Of a stretch of DNA of 64,000 nucleotides, positions 43,952 through 55,096 are shown piece after piece. How positions within the stretch are numbered: position 1 is the first letter of the stretch; each line of letters starts with the position of its first letter. The position numbers and the translations under genes are program-made. This DNA comes from Serripes groenlandicus. Lineage: Eukaryota; Mollusca; Bivalvia; Cardiida; Cardiidae. The stretch spans positions 33,623,822-33,687,821 of the forward strand of contig JASEVX010000011.1 of NCBI GenBank assembly GCA_031761405.1. Reading direction: 5' to 3'. The notes under the pieces are model-generated. The model did no database searches. It was not told the origin of the DNA and saw only the letters and a program-made list of their open reading frames with translations.

Positions 43952-44157
43952 TTAACCTTTTCACTGCCGAATTTCATAATGTCGAATCTTCGTTGTTGAA
44001 AATTGGTCCACACCATTTTTCGTCAAAAGGAAAGTTGATAACATTTTAAAATGTCTAAGAATCAACAATGCAGATATCAGGAAAGACAGTTCGTTATGAG
44101 CTGTCTCTCCTTATTCTACATTGTTTGCAAAAGCCTTTGTTTGCCTTAAGCAGTTAA
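43952..44157. mobile_element. TTAA-flanked MITE with a GAGCTG palindrome core
   Basis: TTAACCTTTTCACTGCCGAA at the left and CTTAAGCAGTTAA at the right. The core is AGACAGTTCGTTATGAGCTG followed by TCTCTCC, with TGTAGAATAAGG-type flanks. Same family as 52235-52448 and 58208-58410. Confidence 0.7.
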
Positions 44158-44159
44158 AC

Positions 44160-45235
44160 AGTTAAAGAAAAGTGAGATTAGTATCTGTATGAGTTGTATT
44201 GCCCCCTAAATGAACGTGACGTAACTATAAACAGTGCGATTAGTATCTGTACGATTCGTATTGCCCCCCTAAATGAACGTGACGTAACTATAAACAGTGC
44301 GATTAGTATCTGTACGATTCGTATTGCCCTCCTAAGTGAACGTGACGTAACTATAAACAGTGCGATTAGTATCTGTACGATTCGTATTGCCCCCCTAAAT
44401 GAACGTGACGTAACTATAAACAGTGCGATTAGTATCTGTACGATTCGTATTGCCCCCATAAATGAACGTGACGTTATTATAAACAGTGCGATTAGTATCT
44501 GTACGATTCGTATTGCCCCCTAAATGAACGTGACGTAACTATAAACAGTGCGATTAGTATCTGTGCGATTTGTAATGCCCCCTAAATGAACGTGACGTAA
44601 CTATAAACAGTGCGATTAGTATCTGTACGATTCGTATTGCCCCCTAAATGAACGTGACGTAACTATAAACAGTGCGATTAATATCTGTACGATTTGTAAT
44701 GCCCCCTAAATGAACGTGACGTAACTATAAACAGTACGATTAATATATCTACGATTCGTATTGTCCCCTAAATGAACGTGACGTAACTATAAACAGTACG
44801 ATTAATATCTGTACGATTCGTATTGCCCCCCTAAATGAACGTGATGTAACTATAAACAGTGCGATTAGTATCTGTACGATTTGTAATGCCCCCTAAATGA
44901 ACATGACGTAACTATAAACAGTGCGATTAGTATCTGTACGATTCGTATTGCCCCCCTAAATGAACGTGACGTAACTATAAACAGTGCGATTAATATATGT
45001 ACGATTTGTAATGCCCCCTAAATGAACGTGACGTAACTATAAACAGTGCGATTAGTATCTGTACGATTCGTATTGCCCCCATAAATGAACGTGACGTAAC
45101 TATAAACAGTGCGATTAGTATTTGTACGATTTGTAATGCACCCTAAATGAACGTGACGTAACTATAAACAGTGCGATTAGTATATGTACGATTCGTATTG
45201 CCCCCTAAATTAACGTGACGTAACTATACGTGGTT
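44160..45235. repeat. Minisatellite, 62-63-bp unit, about 17 copies
   Basis: The unit is CCCCTAAATGAACGTGACGT, AACTATAAACAGTGCGATTA, GTATCTGTACGATTCGTATT, GC. Each has TGACGTAA, a CRE-like palindrome half. The 93- and 109-residue frames on opposite strands are repeat artefacts. Later units show ATGTACG and TTTGTAATG variants in alternation. Confidence 0.95.
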
Positions 45236-46192
45236 TCAGACGTTAAAGGGTTAATACTTAACCTGCTGAATTCTTGCAACTGTAATCTTCACCCCTTCGC
45301 GTACAAAATAATACACAATGTTGTTTAAAGTAGCGTACAAAATAATACACACTTTTTAAAGTCGCGTATAAAATAATACACACTGTTGTTTAAAGTTGCG
45401 TGCATAAAGTACGCACTGTTGCTTAAGTTGAGCATTACGTAATATCTGATCGGGTAAATTATTTGATTAATGCAATAAATAAAGGAATACTAGATCAGAC
45501 ATGTACTTATTTCCCCTTAAATCCTATGTTATGGGTACTCAAAAGAATCGTCTCACTGAGACAATTCTTATGAGTACCCACAACATAGGGTTTGATTTAT
45601 TAATAAGAGAGACACAGTGTGGTAATGTCAGTTTATTCCCCCTTATTTTGACATCTGTGACATATAGATAAATAGACTTTCCGTTGACTTGTTTGTTAAT
45701 ACTCTCCTAACCAATAATTGCATCCAAATAGCTCACGGTATGTTTTTCTTTTAACGACGTTAATTTCATGTAGTTTAGCGTTTTGTCGTGTTACGTTTAT
45801 GTACGACAACGAGTGACGCGGCGTCTGAATTATGAATTCATTCCTCGACTTTAATCTTTTATACCATCTTGTAAAGACCGTTTAGCGCAAAGAATCTAAT
45901 AAAAGTAAAAGCATCTGGAAAAGTTTATCTTATGTCATTTTAATCAAGTGAAATGGTTATCTCAATAGAATCTTGGTGAAACAAGCTAACAAGCACAAGC
46001 TAACGTACGTAAAATATCTAATCAGTAGCCTGTTTATGCAATTACCCGTTGCCACATGCAGACAAACTTTAACACATCTGTAGAGGATGAGGATTTTCAA
46101 AAGAATATGACAAAAGGAGCACGGTATGCAATTTCTTGTCGCAACTCAATCCAATAATTATACTTTAATTTATAGACATTTTCCTCGTTTAA
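45236..46192. other. Spacer with a short tandem repeat (about 45298-45420) and a long hairpin (45523-45589)
   Basis: 45298-45420 holds three to four copies of a roughly 35-bp unit (GCGTACAAAATAATACACAC, TGTTGTTTAAAGT). 45523-45589 is an inverted repeat: CCTATGTTATGGGTACTCAA and AAGAATCGTCTCA pair with TGAGACAATTCTTATGAGTA and CCCACAACATAGG. The stem is about 33 bp with three mismatches and almost no loop. A weak MITE relic lies at 46030-46170. No gene. Confidence 0.7.
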
Positions 46193-46405
46193 TTAACCCT
46201 TTCCCTCATATAGACTCTTTTTGACGTTTCTGCAGCAGTAGCATTTTTGAAAACATAGTGACAAAAGAAGAAATTGCTCAAAACGAGCAGTTTCTCCTTT
46301 TGCCACAATGTTTTATAATCATTCAATTATAAAGATTTTCTATTTTCTGACAAAATATGTTCAAAGTCGTCTGCTGCAGAATTGTCGTATTAGAGAAAGG
46401 GTTAA
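46193..46405. mobile_element. TTAA-flanked MITE (opposite orientation)
   Basis: TTAA 46193-46196, CCCTTTCCCTCATATAGACT, TTTCTGCAGCAGTAGCATTT, GAAATTGCTCAAAACGAGCA, GTTTCTCCTTTTGCCACAAT, GTTCAAAGTCGTCTGCTGCA, GAATTGTCG, GAGAAAGGG, TTAA 46402-46405. The order of asymmetric parts is reversed relative to 24253-24482. Confidence 0.85.
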
Positions 46406-46799
46406 AACTCGTTTGATGCAGATGTGTTGTATGTCAGGAAGGGTTTAACATTATCCTGACAGGGGCTAGTTATCTTGATATGCATCCTATGCTTTAAACA
46501 GCGTCGCCATTTAGGATCTGCCGACGGTGAGGACGAACATTCTCACCAGAGCACTCGCCGTCTCGCCGCCAAACAGTCAATTTGTACCGCGGACTGTTAA
46601 AATGGCGTTAAAGCGTTTGCGTGTATTCTCGAGCCGACACTGGAACCCGGACCCGCCCATAGTCAATTCGTGTCCCTAGGGCCGCCGAGGGGTAAATAAA
46701 TATATATGTTGACCAAACAAAACTAGAAGTGCCGCCAAAAGACGTTAAAGTAACTTCCTATATATGTATCGCGGGAAATTGTGTGTGTCACAGTAAACA
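46406..46799. other. Locally GC-rich spacer, unassigned
   Basis: 46490-46690 is GC-richer than its surroundings (CTCGCCGTCTCGCCGCC, GGAACCCGGACCCGCCC) and lacks an open frame. It could be an old insertion but shows no recognisable ends. Confidence 0.4.
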
Positions 46800-47690
46800 C
46801 GTTATCTGTGTTCACTTTGGTAACCTGACATTAGCCCCTCCAGACAATATTCCCCTCGCTAAAAACTGCATTGGCGGACATTAGCCCCTTCGGCTTTTTC
46901 ACATGGCGGACATTATCCCCTTCTTCAGTTTGTGCATAGCGGAAATTAGCCCCTTCAACAGTTTGCCTATACATATATTTTCTTAATTGAACAATTATCG
47001 GATTTCCATTACATATATTAAATCCGCGATTGTTTTGTGTTAAACAGTTTGCCTATAATTACCTTTTAATCCGCAAGTGTTGTGAGTATAATTACCTATA
47101 AAAGACAGAAGGTCATTATACAATTAATTTCATTGATATTCGGACTTAAAACAGATAAAGTATTTCAACTTGAAATGTAAACTGTTTTCATATTTGAAAA
47201 TAATGTATACTGTAAAAATGTGATTAGCTGTTGTTCTTCTTTCTAATGTGTTTTGTCTTTACCATTCGATAATGTTCATTGCGAGAAAAAAAGATCAAAT
47301 CGATTTCAGCAGAGGACTTAAGAAAATATTGAGACAGGAGGAGTTATTGCTCAAAACTAGCAATATCTCCTTTTCTCACAACATTTCCTACTTTGTTCAC
47401 TAATTAGATACTATTGCCTCGATGTAGGCAATGTCGTCTCGAGTATCGTGAATGTGGATGTTTTGTATTTTTGTTCGCCTTGTTGACTATGTATATTGAT
47501 TTCATCCTCGTGTATTCTGTTTGTACAACTGAGAGAAATAATTTGTATTGTATCGTATTGAAGGGGATAATGTCCGCTTTCATAAATCCAATGAAGCTAA
47601 TGCTAATGTCCGCCTATGCACTTTTTGAGGGAGGGGATAATGTCCGGAGGGGCTAATGTCCGCCTTTTTGTTTACTTTAGAGGGGATCTA
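46800..47690. mobile_element. Inverted-repeat element with repeated GGCGGACATTAGCCCC subunits
   Basis: The left arm (46825-46960) has ACATTAGCCCCTCCAGACAA, GCGGACATTAGCCCCTTC and GCGGACATTATCCCCTTCTT. The right arm (47560-47670) carries the same in inverse (AAGGGGATAATGTCCGC, GGGCTAATGTCCGCC, GGGGATAATGTCCGG). The loop of about 600 bp includes a diverged GCTCAAAACTAGC MITE-like palindrome (about 47300-47390). The ends were not resolved. The 80-residue frame over the right arm is an artefact. Confidence 0.65.
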
Positions 47691-47855
47691 CACTGTTCAC
47701 AACTAATCCTTTTTTCAATGGACGTGAAGTATATTTCTTCACTATGTTATCTTCCCCGTATTCAATATTTTGAACACATTTCATTCAAGTTGCTATGAAT
47801 CTGGAGTTATTTGAACTTTGATAATAAATATGAGGTCGTTCCTTGGTATATTTAA

Positions 47856-48186
47856 CAGGGTCGTAGCTTGACAATAATCAATGTGTAGGCCGTCTCGTGA
47901 GAAAAACAACAGTGTGGACTCTGCGTAAAATATCGACCCGGATCAGCCTAAGCATGCCACACAGGTCTACCCGGATAGACACTTTTCGCCTCCTGTGGAT
48001 TTTCTGTTTCAGGAATCACTACTCTATATATCCCCCTTAGACGGAATGTGTCGGCCGGATCAGTCTGCGTTGACAGCGCAGGCTGATCTGGTCGATACAT
48101 TACGCAGATGTGTATCGCCGCAGCTGCATTTTGGAGCATTTTTAGAAAAGATGTGCCTACGGTGCCTAAAGGGAGCCCCGCCCCTG
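47856..48186. mobile_element. hAT-like MITE containing a GAGCCG-type palindromic element
   Basis: CAGGGTCGTAGCTTGACAAT at the left and GGTGCCTAAAGGGAGCCCCG, CCCCTG at the right, with the same inner palindrome as 9391-9701 (GTAGGCCGTCTCGTGAGAAA, TTTTCGCCTCCTGTGGATTT). The 63-68-residue frames across it are shadows. Confidence 0.65.
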
Positions 48187-49572
48187 TTTAAATTACCATG
48201 ACTATCGATCCGTTTATTCTCAACACGTGTTCAGTGTGTTATTCTCTATCCAGCCAAAACTGAGTGTATGGAGTATTCAGCAGTATTTCAGTAATATTCC
48301 AGTGCGACCCGCCTACCAGTAGGCAAAACAGCATTTTGAGCACACAACTGGTTACCTTTACTCTAAAAAGGTAGGCCTACATGTATTCTGTTCGGTTAGT
48401 ACTTAGTAGTGAAAGACGAATGGCGCTTGTCAATTTGTCTATTGTCGTCCATTGGAAATAATGAACGACGCCCGGGCTCGATTGCCCGTGTGGTTTCAGA
48501 CTATGCTATCAAGGCTCGACCATAACACTGAGCACCTGTTACCACAAATGCCAATGTTTTGGTAGTTGCGATTAAGCTGAAAAGGTCGATTAAATTGACT
48601 TATCGGCTCATATTTTATTTACCCTGTCTAACATTTACAGAATCTTCAGCAAGGGACTGTAAACATATATACGCAAAAAAAACATAGAAAACGTCTATAA
48701 AGGAAAGGTTGGTTATTGAATAGAGCAGACAATAGTGTGGTTATAAGAGTATAACTCGTTATGAAAAATGTCTCCTTTTGTCAGAATAATTTCAAAGGTC
48801 ATCTGCCGTAAATGCTTAAAAAAGCGTATGCATTGTTGGAAAGGTTAAACCCCGCCTTTAGATTATGGCTTATCTTATCAAGGCAAAGGTTAGTTAAAGA
48901 TATAATTATGTAACACGTGCGCGCATGTAGCGCTTAACCCTGCACGGATATGGAGAAATATGTGGGTTTGTAAACAAACTATTGTTCTTTAACAAAAATC
49001 CACCTTCTGTGTTTGAGATGGACACAACGTAGTGTATAGAGAGATCTCTGTGAATTCTCTGCAATATCGAATCAAGTGTTTTTTTATTGTTACATATATG
49101 TATTACCAAACCGAATAAAACTTATAGATAGTTTTATCTATGGTAACATGACAGTAATAGAACTTTAAAACATAAACATAGCACCGCAACTAAAACCGCT
49201 GACCCCTCTGGAGCAAAGACAACTTGAAAACATTTTGGAAAAAGGAGAAATTGGTAGAAATTAATCATTTTGCAACAATGCTTTAAGCTCTTTTCAATAA
49301 TTATACTTACATTTAAACAGATTTCCCATAGTTTAATCTATGCGTTTTCAACGTCGTTAGTGGTATATTTGTTGTAAGGTAAGTGGGAAAGGGTTTGAAA
49401 GGTCAATTGAAGGTCAACCCAGCCACATGTGTTAGTGTTAACACATTTGTCTTGTTCGAATAAAGGAAGATGCATGTAGTATCCGTAGTGTGAGCTTATG
49501 TCCTTTCCCTTTTGTAATAGTAGATCAAGATCAGTCTCACAGGCTAATCTATAAGTATATACAAGTACATAA
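48187..49572. other. Spacer with two weak MITE relics, no gene
   Basis: 48600-48850 (GACAATAGTGTGGTTATAAG, TGTCTCCTTTTGTCAGAATA, GGTCATCTGCCGTAAATGC) and 49200-49395 (AACATTTTGGAAAAAGGAGA, TTGCAACAATGCTTTAAGCT) are eroded members of the GCAGCAGACG MITE group. No coding sequence is supported. Confidence 0.5.
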
Positions 49573-49834
49573 GAGCCGTTCCACGAGAAAACCGACAGTA
49601 TGGACTCTGCATAAAATATCGACATTGATCAGTCTAAGCATGCCGCGCAGGCTAATCCGGACAGACACTTTTCGCTTCCTGTGGATTTTCTGTTTTAGGA
49701 ATCATTACTCTATATCTCTATTCCCCCTGAGACGGAATGTGTCGGCCCGGATTAGCCTGCGCGGACTGCGCAGACGGATCTTGGTCGATACATTACGCAG
49801 AGTCCATAATGTTGGTTTTCTCGTGGAACGGCTC
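49573..49834. mobile_element. GAGCCG-type palindromic MITE, well preserved
   Basis: GAGCCGTTCCACGAGAAAAC at the left and its reverse complement GTTTTCTCGTGGAACGGCTC at the right (49815-49834); inner arms ATGGACTCTGCATAAAATAT and GATACATTACGCAGAGTCCA. All frames of 61-124 residues here come from this element. Confidence 0.88.
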
Positions 49835-49906
49835 ATATATAACTTCCCAGATGATATCAGATGAAAGACAAAGCAGCAGGATAAGGTTAACACCCTTGAA
49901 GCTTTT

Positions 49907-49972
49907 AGAGGTGAAGACGTAACTTACATGTAGAAGGGTTAGAGGTGAAGACGTAACTTACATGTAGAAGGG
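49907..49972. repeat. Direct duplication of about 33 bp
   Basis: TTAGAGGTGAAGACGTAACT followed by TACATGTAGAAGGG occurs twice head to tail. Confidence 0.85.
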
Positions 49973-49984
49973 TTTTCATATTGT

Positions 49985-50135
49985 CTCGGTAGTAATGAGC
50001 TTTCCCTCCTTGGCGCTCAGCGTTACGACTGGCTGTCTGGTGTCAGAATAAAAGGACCAGTGAATTACCCAGGAAATGCCGTGATATAACTGAAAAATTG
50101 TTGAAAGAGGCGGAATACAACAAACAATCAATCAA
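49985..50135 (+). mobile_element. tRNA-derived SINE, 5'-truncated
   Basis: GGTAGTAATGAGCTTTCCCT, CCTTGGCGCTCAGCGTTACG, GACTGGCTGTCTGGTGTCAG, AATTACCCAGGAAATGCCGT, GATATAACTGAAAAATTGTT, ending in CAATCAATCAATCAATTAAT, a simple tail typical of SINEs. Confidence 0.75.
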
Positions 50136-51057
50136 TCAATTAATTTCTACAGTTGCTTGGAAGTTAAATTCCACCCGCGACCAGGCCGAATAGTCCATAA
50201 AACACATGTTTAGATGAGAGTGTATACATTACCTTCACCAGAATGCATTGAATATGTGGGAATGAGTTTGAAATCATTGTTAATACCATTGTTAATATAT
50301 ATACATGTATAGGAATAGAATTATCTTAACTAGTTTTTGCTCAGCCCGATGGTACGCAAAATGACGGGAACCATCTTCGCAGACTGATTTAATTCTTGAT
50401 TCGGCCACACACATGTGTTAGCGTATACCTTCATCACACTGTATTGACTAGGTGAGAATGAGTTCTAATTTATTGTTAATATATATATATATATATATAT
50501 AGGTATAGGACGATCTTACGCAAAGAAAAACTAATCGCCTAGTTCCCCCACCACCGGTCCCATTTTTTGCTGGACTATATTGTTATTCTTAGAGGTTACT
50601 CGTTTCAATAATATCAGCTACTTTGCCTATAAAACTTGTAGATAGTTTGACAATGGTGGGTGGTGGGTTGAAACGTGTTGATTCAAATGGAATAAAAGAG
50701 GGAAATGATTTACTGTTCGCAGGTGTAACACGACTACTTGAAATCCAACGCGGCTCCTATGTAAAATGAGCTTGTACTGGACATTAAACCTCATTCTAAC
50801 CCAATAGATGAGAGGAGATATACGTAACGTTAATGGTGCAACACACGGGTTAATGACATTTTGTTATTCAACTTACAAGTCGGTTGCGTAAACAGTTTTC
50901 TCTTATCACGATAAATTGAATGAAAATATCTAAACATGTTTATGCTTATCTTTTGTATTAAAAAAAAAAGCAATTCATCGTTTAAAATATTAAACCGTGA
51001 TAAGATATGAGTTGAGTAAGGCAAAAAGGGGAATCGTTTCTACATTGATAGCTATCA
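50136..51057. other. Spacer with an alternating TA tract at 50480-50502
   Basis: No gene is seen. The TA tract is flanked by a partly repeated sequence: AGAATGCATTGAATATGTGG..GAATGAGTTT near 50240 resembles CTGTATTGACTAGGTGAGAA..TGAGTTCTAA near 50440, suggesting an old duplication of about 200 bp. Confidence 0.5.
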
Positions 51058-51193
51058 CTTTCCGACCCATAGACGCTTTCTGACCCATAGACGCTTTCTG
51101 ACCCCCATAGACGCTTTCTGACCCATAGACGCTTTCTGACCTATGGACGTTTTCTGACCCATAGACGTTTTCTGACCAATATACGCTTTCTGA
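51058..51193. repeat. Short tandem repeat, 18-bp unit, about 7-8 copies
   Basis: The unit is CCCATAGACGCTTTCTGA, with GGACGTTTT and CCAATATAC variants. Confidence 0.93.
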
Positions 51194-51964
51194 TGACTTT
51201 ACGGCAATTTGCCTTCATGTGAAACCGAAACGGAGATGCAATATGACCTATATTCACCGCATTGGCTTATGGTATTTCCCATCATGCACTTGCATGATAA
51301 GTTCAATTTCCGTTCTGGTTAGTGCACATTGATATCTTGATCTCACAGCAGTAAACATCGTCGGTCGGCCTTGAAAACTCTGATTTAGTAAGTTTAACAG
51401 ATGTCCGATATTATTTTCAGAGGAAGAGCCACGTCAGTTGAAAGGGCTGTACATATATACAGTCTCGTAAGAGTCTTCACTTTCTGTTTCGTCAGAGGGT
51501 ACAGGTTCGATCCCCGGTCAAGTCATACCAAAGACTTTAGAAAAAGACAGTATGGCTGCTCTCCGTGGCGCCAAGGGTTGCGGGGTTAGCATCACGACTG
51601 AGCGACTGAGCGACTGATTGGTGCCATGATGAATGGACCAATAGTTCTGTTAACTTACCCAGTAATCGACGTGATAGAACTGAGAACATGTTGAAAGCGT
51701 TTGGCAAAATACTTGAATAATAGACTGGCTGGTGTCCTCTATTGGTTGATTACAGTTTAAGCCCAGTTCAATGGTATTTTAATAACGCCAGGCGGCCAGT
51801 TCACTTGGCGTGTATTTCACACCAGGACTCCACCTAGCAGTCTTTCCAGGCAAATCGACGCTAGTATTGATTACTTTCGACAACACAGGACCGTACTGAG
51901 ATAAGAACTCAGGACGACTTGGAAGCATGCCCTCGTCGCTACCGACAGAGCTCTATATAATGCA
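51194..51964 (+). mobile_element. Spacer containing a tRNA-derived SINE (about 51480-51712)
   Basis: The SINE has the B-box-like ACAGGTTCGATCCCCGGTCA, then AGTCATACCAAAGACTTTAG, GTTAACTTACCCAGTAATCG and GATAGAACTGAGAACATGTT. A degenerate A-box half may lie at 51430-51470. The rest shows no gene. Confidence 0.65.
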
Positions 51965-52193
51965 TTAACCCATTCCCATATACATACGCATTCGTATGCC
52001 TCTGCAGCAGACGTCTTTTCAAAACAGTGTGGAAAAAGGAGAAATTGCTCAGGATGAGCAATTTATTCTTTTGCCACACTGTTTTAAAGTGTATGTAGCG
52101 ATTAAACTCTCATTCATAGAGTTTATCCATAGTGTTGCCAATTTGTTTTCAAAGTCGTCTGCTACAGAATTGTTGTTAGTGAGAAAGGGTTAA
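51965..52193. mobile_element. TTAA-flanked MITE
   Basis: TTAACCCATTCCCATATACA at the left and GTGAGAAAGGGTTAA at the right. Inside are CTCTGCAGCAGACGTCTTTT, GAAATTGCTCAGGATGAGCA, ATTTATTCTTTTGCCACACT and AAAGTCGTCTGCTACAGAAT. The 65-residue frame is an artefact. Confidence 0.85.
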
Positions 52194-52234
52194 CTGCACG
52201 GTTCGATATTGAGTCATGACGCGGGAAGACTAAC

Positions 52235-52448
52235 TTAACTCTTTCAGCGCCGAAGTGTTTAAAGTAGACTCTTCCATGTTCAAAATCGGGTGTGTCCATT
52301 TCTCAATTTATGAAGGTTTTGGACTATTTTGGTAACTAAAAGGCAAACAATGCTGATTTCAGGTGAGACAGCTCGTTACGAGCTGACTCACCTGAATCTG
52401 CATTGTTTGCAAAAACCTCAATATTGCCTGTGGCGCTGAAAGAGTTAA
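52235..52448. mobile_element. TTAA-flanked MITE with a GAGCTG palindrome core
   Basis: TTAACTCTTTCAGCGCCGAA at the left and GGCGCTGAAAGAGTTAA at the right, TTAA on both sides (52235-52238, 52445-52448). The core is CAGGTGAGACAGCTCGTTAC then GAGCTGACTCACCTG inside GCAAACAATGCTGATTT / AATCTGCATTGTTTGC arms: a hairpin within a hairpin. Confidence 0.88.
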
Positions 52449-52465
52449 ATACTTGATTTGAATTA

Positions 52466-52879
52466 TTGTCTTATTTGACGCTGCTACATCAAACGTCATT
52501 ATGGGGAAATAATAACACGTACATGATAAGCACTTTCTGCTCTCCGGTGGTATTTATACCAAGCCGCAAACGTAAGCGTTTTATCTTAAACGTGTATAAC
52601 ATGTCGGAGGGGGTAAAAAGGAACCATGTTTTTCGATTTACTGACATTCTGCAAAATACGTCTAATTATTTTAGCATCACAGAGTCAGTGCAATGCTATG
52701 CACTTTCGAGAAGTATGTGTATTTTACTTCATGCTATTACACTCGTACACACTCTGTCAGCGACACATGTTGAAATAATTAGTTCGTTGGACGCACTGGC
52801 ATCATCACTCTCTCCTTTTCCCACAATGATTTCAAATATGTTTTCAAATGTGTACTATGTTGTTTTTATCCTCTGGTAA
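52466..52879 (+). CDS. Uncertain 137-residue open frame, no recognised domain
   Basis: The longest frame in this part not explained by repeats. It has one hydrophobic stretch near residues 80-100 (ALSRSMCILLHAITLVHTL) and no other feature I recognise. No intron signals or homologous neighbour support it. The ATG is directly after a MITE. It may be chance; listed for completeness. Confidence 0.12.
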   Translation: MSYLTLLHQTSLWGNNNTYMISTFCSPVVFIPSRKRKRFILNVYNMSEGVKRNHVFRFTDILQNTSNYFSITESVQCYALSRSMCILLHAITLVHTLSATHVEIISSLDALASSLSPFPTMISNMFSNVYYVVFILW

Positions 52880-53022
52880 TATTAATGCAGACGACTCGAA
52901 AATGAACATATGGGCGTGTACGTGAGACAAGGTACACATTGACTTAAATAAACAAAACAGTGGAGATCAAGATCACCCTGTGAATCCGCATACTCAGATC
53001 AAGATATACACTGATCACATAT

Positions 53023-53291
53023 GAGCCCTCCCGCGAGATAACCAACTGTGTGAACTCTGCGTAAAAGTATCGACCTGGATCAAACTAAGCATGCCCCGCA
53101 GGCTAACCCGAACAGAAACTTTTCGCCTCCTGTGGATTTTCCGTTTCAGGAATCATTACTCTATACATCTGTCCCCCAGAGACGGAATGTGTCGGCCCGG
53201 ATCAGCCTGTGCGGACTGCGCAGGCTGATCTGGGTCGATACATTTCGCAGAGACAATAATGTTTTTTTTTTTTTTTTTCTTGAAACGGCTC
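53023..53291. mobile_element. GAGCCG-type palindromic MITE with a T18 tract
   Basis: GAGCCCTCCCGCGAGATAAC at the left and CTTGAAACGGCTC at the right. The right arm contains a long T run (about 53262-53279). Middle: TTTTCGCCTCCTGTGGATTT, GGAATGTGTCGGCCCGGATC. Confidence 0.82.
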
Positions 53292-54189
53292 ATATAACTG
53301 ACACAAACTTGTGTACATATGGGTAGATTCTGATGATACGGAGAAGATATAACTGAATTGAACTGACACTTTTCAGAAATGCCAGCTTGTAATTTTTCCC
53401 ACGGACGGACTCATATCAAAATAAACATTTCAATCTACAAAACAATTCATTGGCTTCCATTCATCGATACAAGTACAAGAACAAGCACAAGTACAAATTA
53501 TTTATTGCATAAAACTAACATAATTATATTTATAACAATAAAATGTACAACAAAGTAATAAAAGACATGGTTTACAGGAGTATGTGATTAGCATTGTGAA
53601 AATAACAATATCTATGATAAAGTTCATATCTAATTATATTCTAACAAAATTGGAAAATTAATGAAGTGAATTTTGGCAGGTTGATAATATTATCAAATTT
53701 ACAAATTTATGTTGTGTTGGCCATGTTTAATTATTACATTTAATGTATGTTGATCTCATATCAACATATTAAGGACAAATAATTAGGAAATGATAATCCG
53801 TTTCCATTTGGCCTGCATTACAGTTACAGTTATGGAGACTATTGGGGTGTAAGTCATATTCAACAGTATACATTAGGGCGACAGTTAAATTATACAGGAG
53901 TCCTTACTGAACCATTACTAGGAAATGTACCTTACCCAAGTATGTAACCACTCGGCCAACGCGTAATCATCAAGTCATACTTGTCGACTTGTGTAAACGA
54001 TAGACGGAGGTTATTCAGATGTTAACATCATCTGGTTTATAATTTACTCCCTATACTTAAGATCTGCTTTTTAGTGAAATTCCTCGAATGCATTCACAGT
54101 GAGAAAGCGAAAACCCATAAACAGGGCTTTGACCCCTGACAGATATATGGGCAAAACGTTGGTCAGAGAATAAATCATTTATGGCTCGG
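53292..54189. other. AT-rich spacer, possibly the 3' part of an unidentified retroelement
   Basis: 53470-53560 has ACAAGTACAAGAACAAGCAC followed by AAATTATTTATTGCATAAAA, which recalls retroelement 3' UTRs but has no coding part. No gene is called. Confidence 0.3.
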
Positions 54190-54422
54190 TACCTCCGCGA
54201 TGGTGAAGTGGAAGAGCGCCGCCTCGGGTAGTTGATGTCGAGGGTTCGATACTCAGCAGATTAGCAGTGGATTTTTCTCCGCGCTGCGTTATATATAGGT
54301 TTTCGTTTCGAGTGACTTATTGGTGTAAGAATAAATGGACTTGTAGTACTGGTAACTTTTCTAGACAACACAGCGAAACAACTGAAGGATTGTTGAAAGA
54401 GGCGTAATAGTGCAATCAAACA
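54190..54422 (+). mobile_element. tRNA-derived SINE, nearly full length
   Basis: The A-box-like GATGGTGAAGTGGAAGAGCG and B-box-like GAGGGTTCGATACTC are about 35 bp apart, as in tRNA promoters. The body follows: GAGTGACTTATTGGTGTAAG, TAGTACTGGTAACTTTTCTA, AACTGAAGGATTGTTGAAAG and the AATCAAACAAA end. This is the best copy for defining the family's head. Confidence 0.78.
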
Positions 54423-54562
54423 AAGTTAAGACTCGTTGGGTCGCCGAAAACAGACCTTTCCATGACTTTGTTTCCTTTGTATCTATGTTATATATTTTCC
54501 AAATTTAAAATTGTTTTCTTTAGATGTTTTAAACATGTTGTCACTTATAAATAGTTCCCTTT

Positions 54563-55096
54563 CCTGTTGTACGCGACTATAAATAACATGAAGTTATGTT
54601 ATACTGTGATCTACTATAAATAACATGTAGGTATATTATACTGTGATCTACTATAAATAACATGTAGGTATATTATACTGTGAGCTACTATAAATAACAT
54701 GCAGGTATGTTATACTGTGATCTACTATAAATAACATGCAGGTATGTTATACTGTGATCTACTATAAATAACATGTAGGTATGTTATATTGTGAGCTACT
54801 ATAAATAACATGTAGGTATGTTATACTGTGATCTACTATAAATAACAGTTAGGTATCTTATAATGTGATCTACTATAAATAACATGTAGTTATGTTATAT
54901 TGTGAGCTACTATAAATAACATGTAGGTATGTTATATTGTGTTCTACTATAAATAACATGTAGGTATGTTATACTGTGACCTACTATAAATAACATGTAG
55001 GTATGTAATACTGTGATCTACTATAAATAACATGTAGGTATGTAATACTGTGATCTACTATAAATAACATGTAGTTATGTTATATTGTGAGCTACT
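54563..55096. repeat. Minisatellite, 37-bp unit, about 14 copies
   Basis: The unit is CTACTATAAATAACATGTAG followed by GTATGTTATACTGTGAT. Its right end is cut at GAGCTACT, where a MITE begins. Confidence 0.94.

Noticed and set aside
44178..44523. Opposite-strand frames of 93 and 109 residues
   Set aside because: Both arise from the 63-bp minisatellite.
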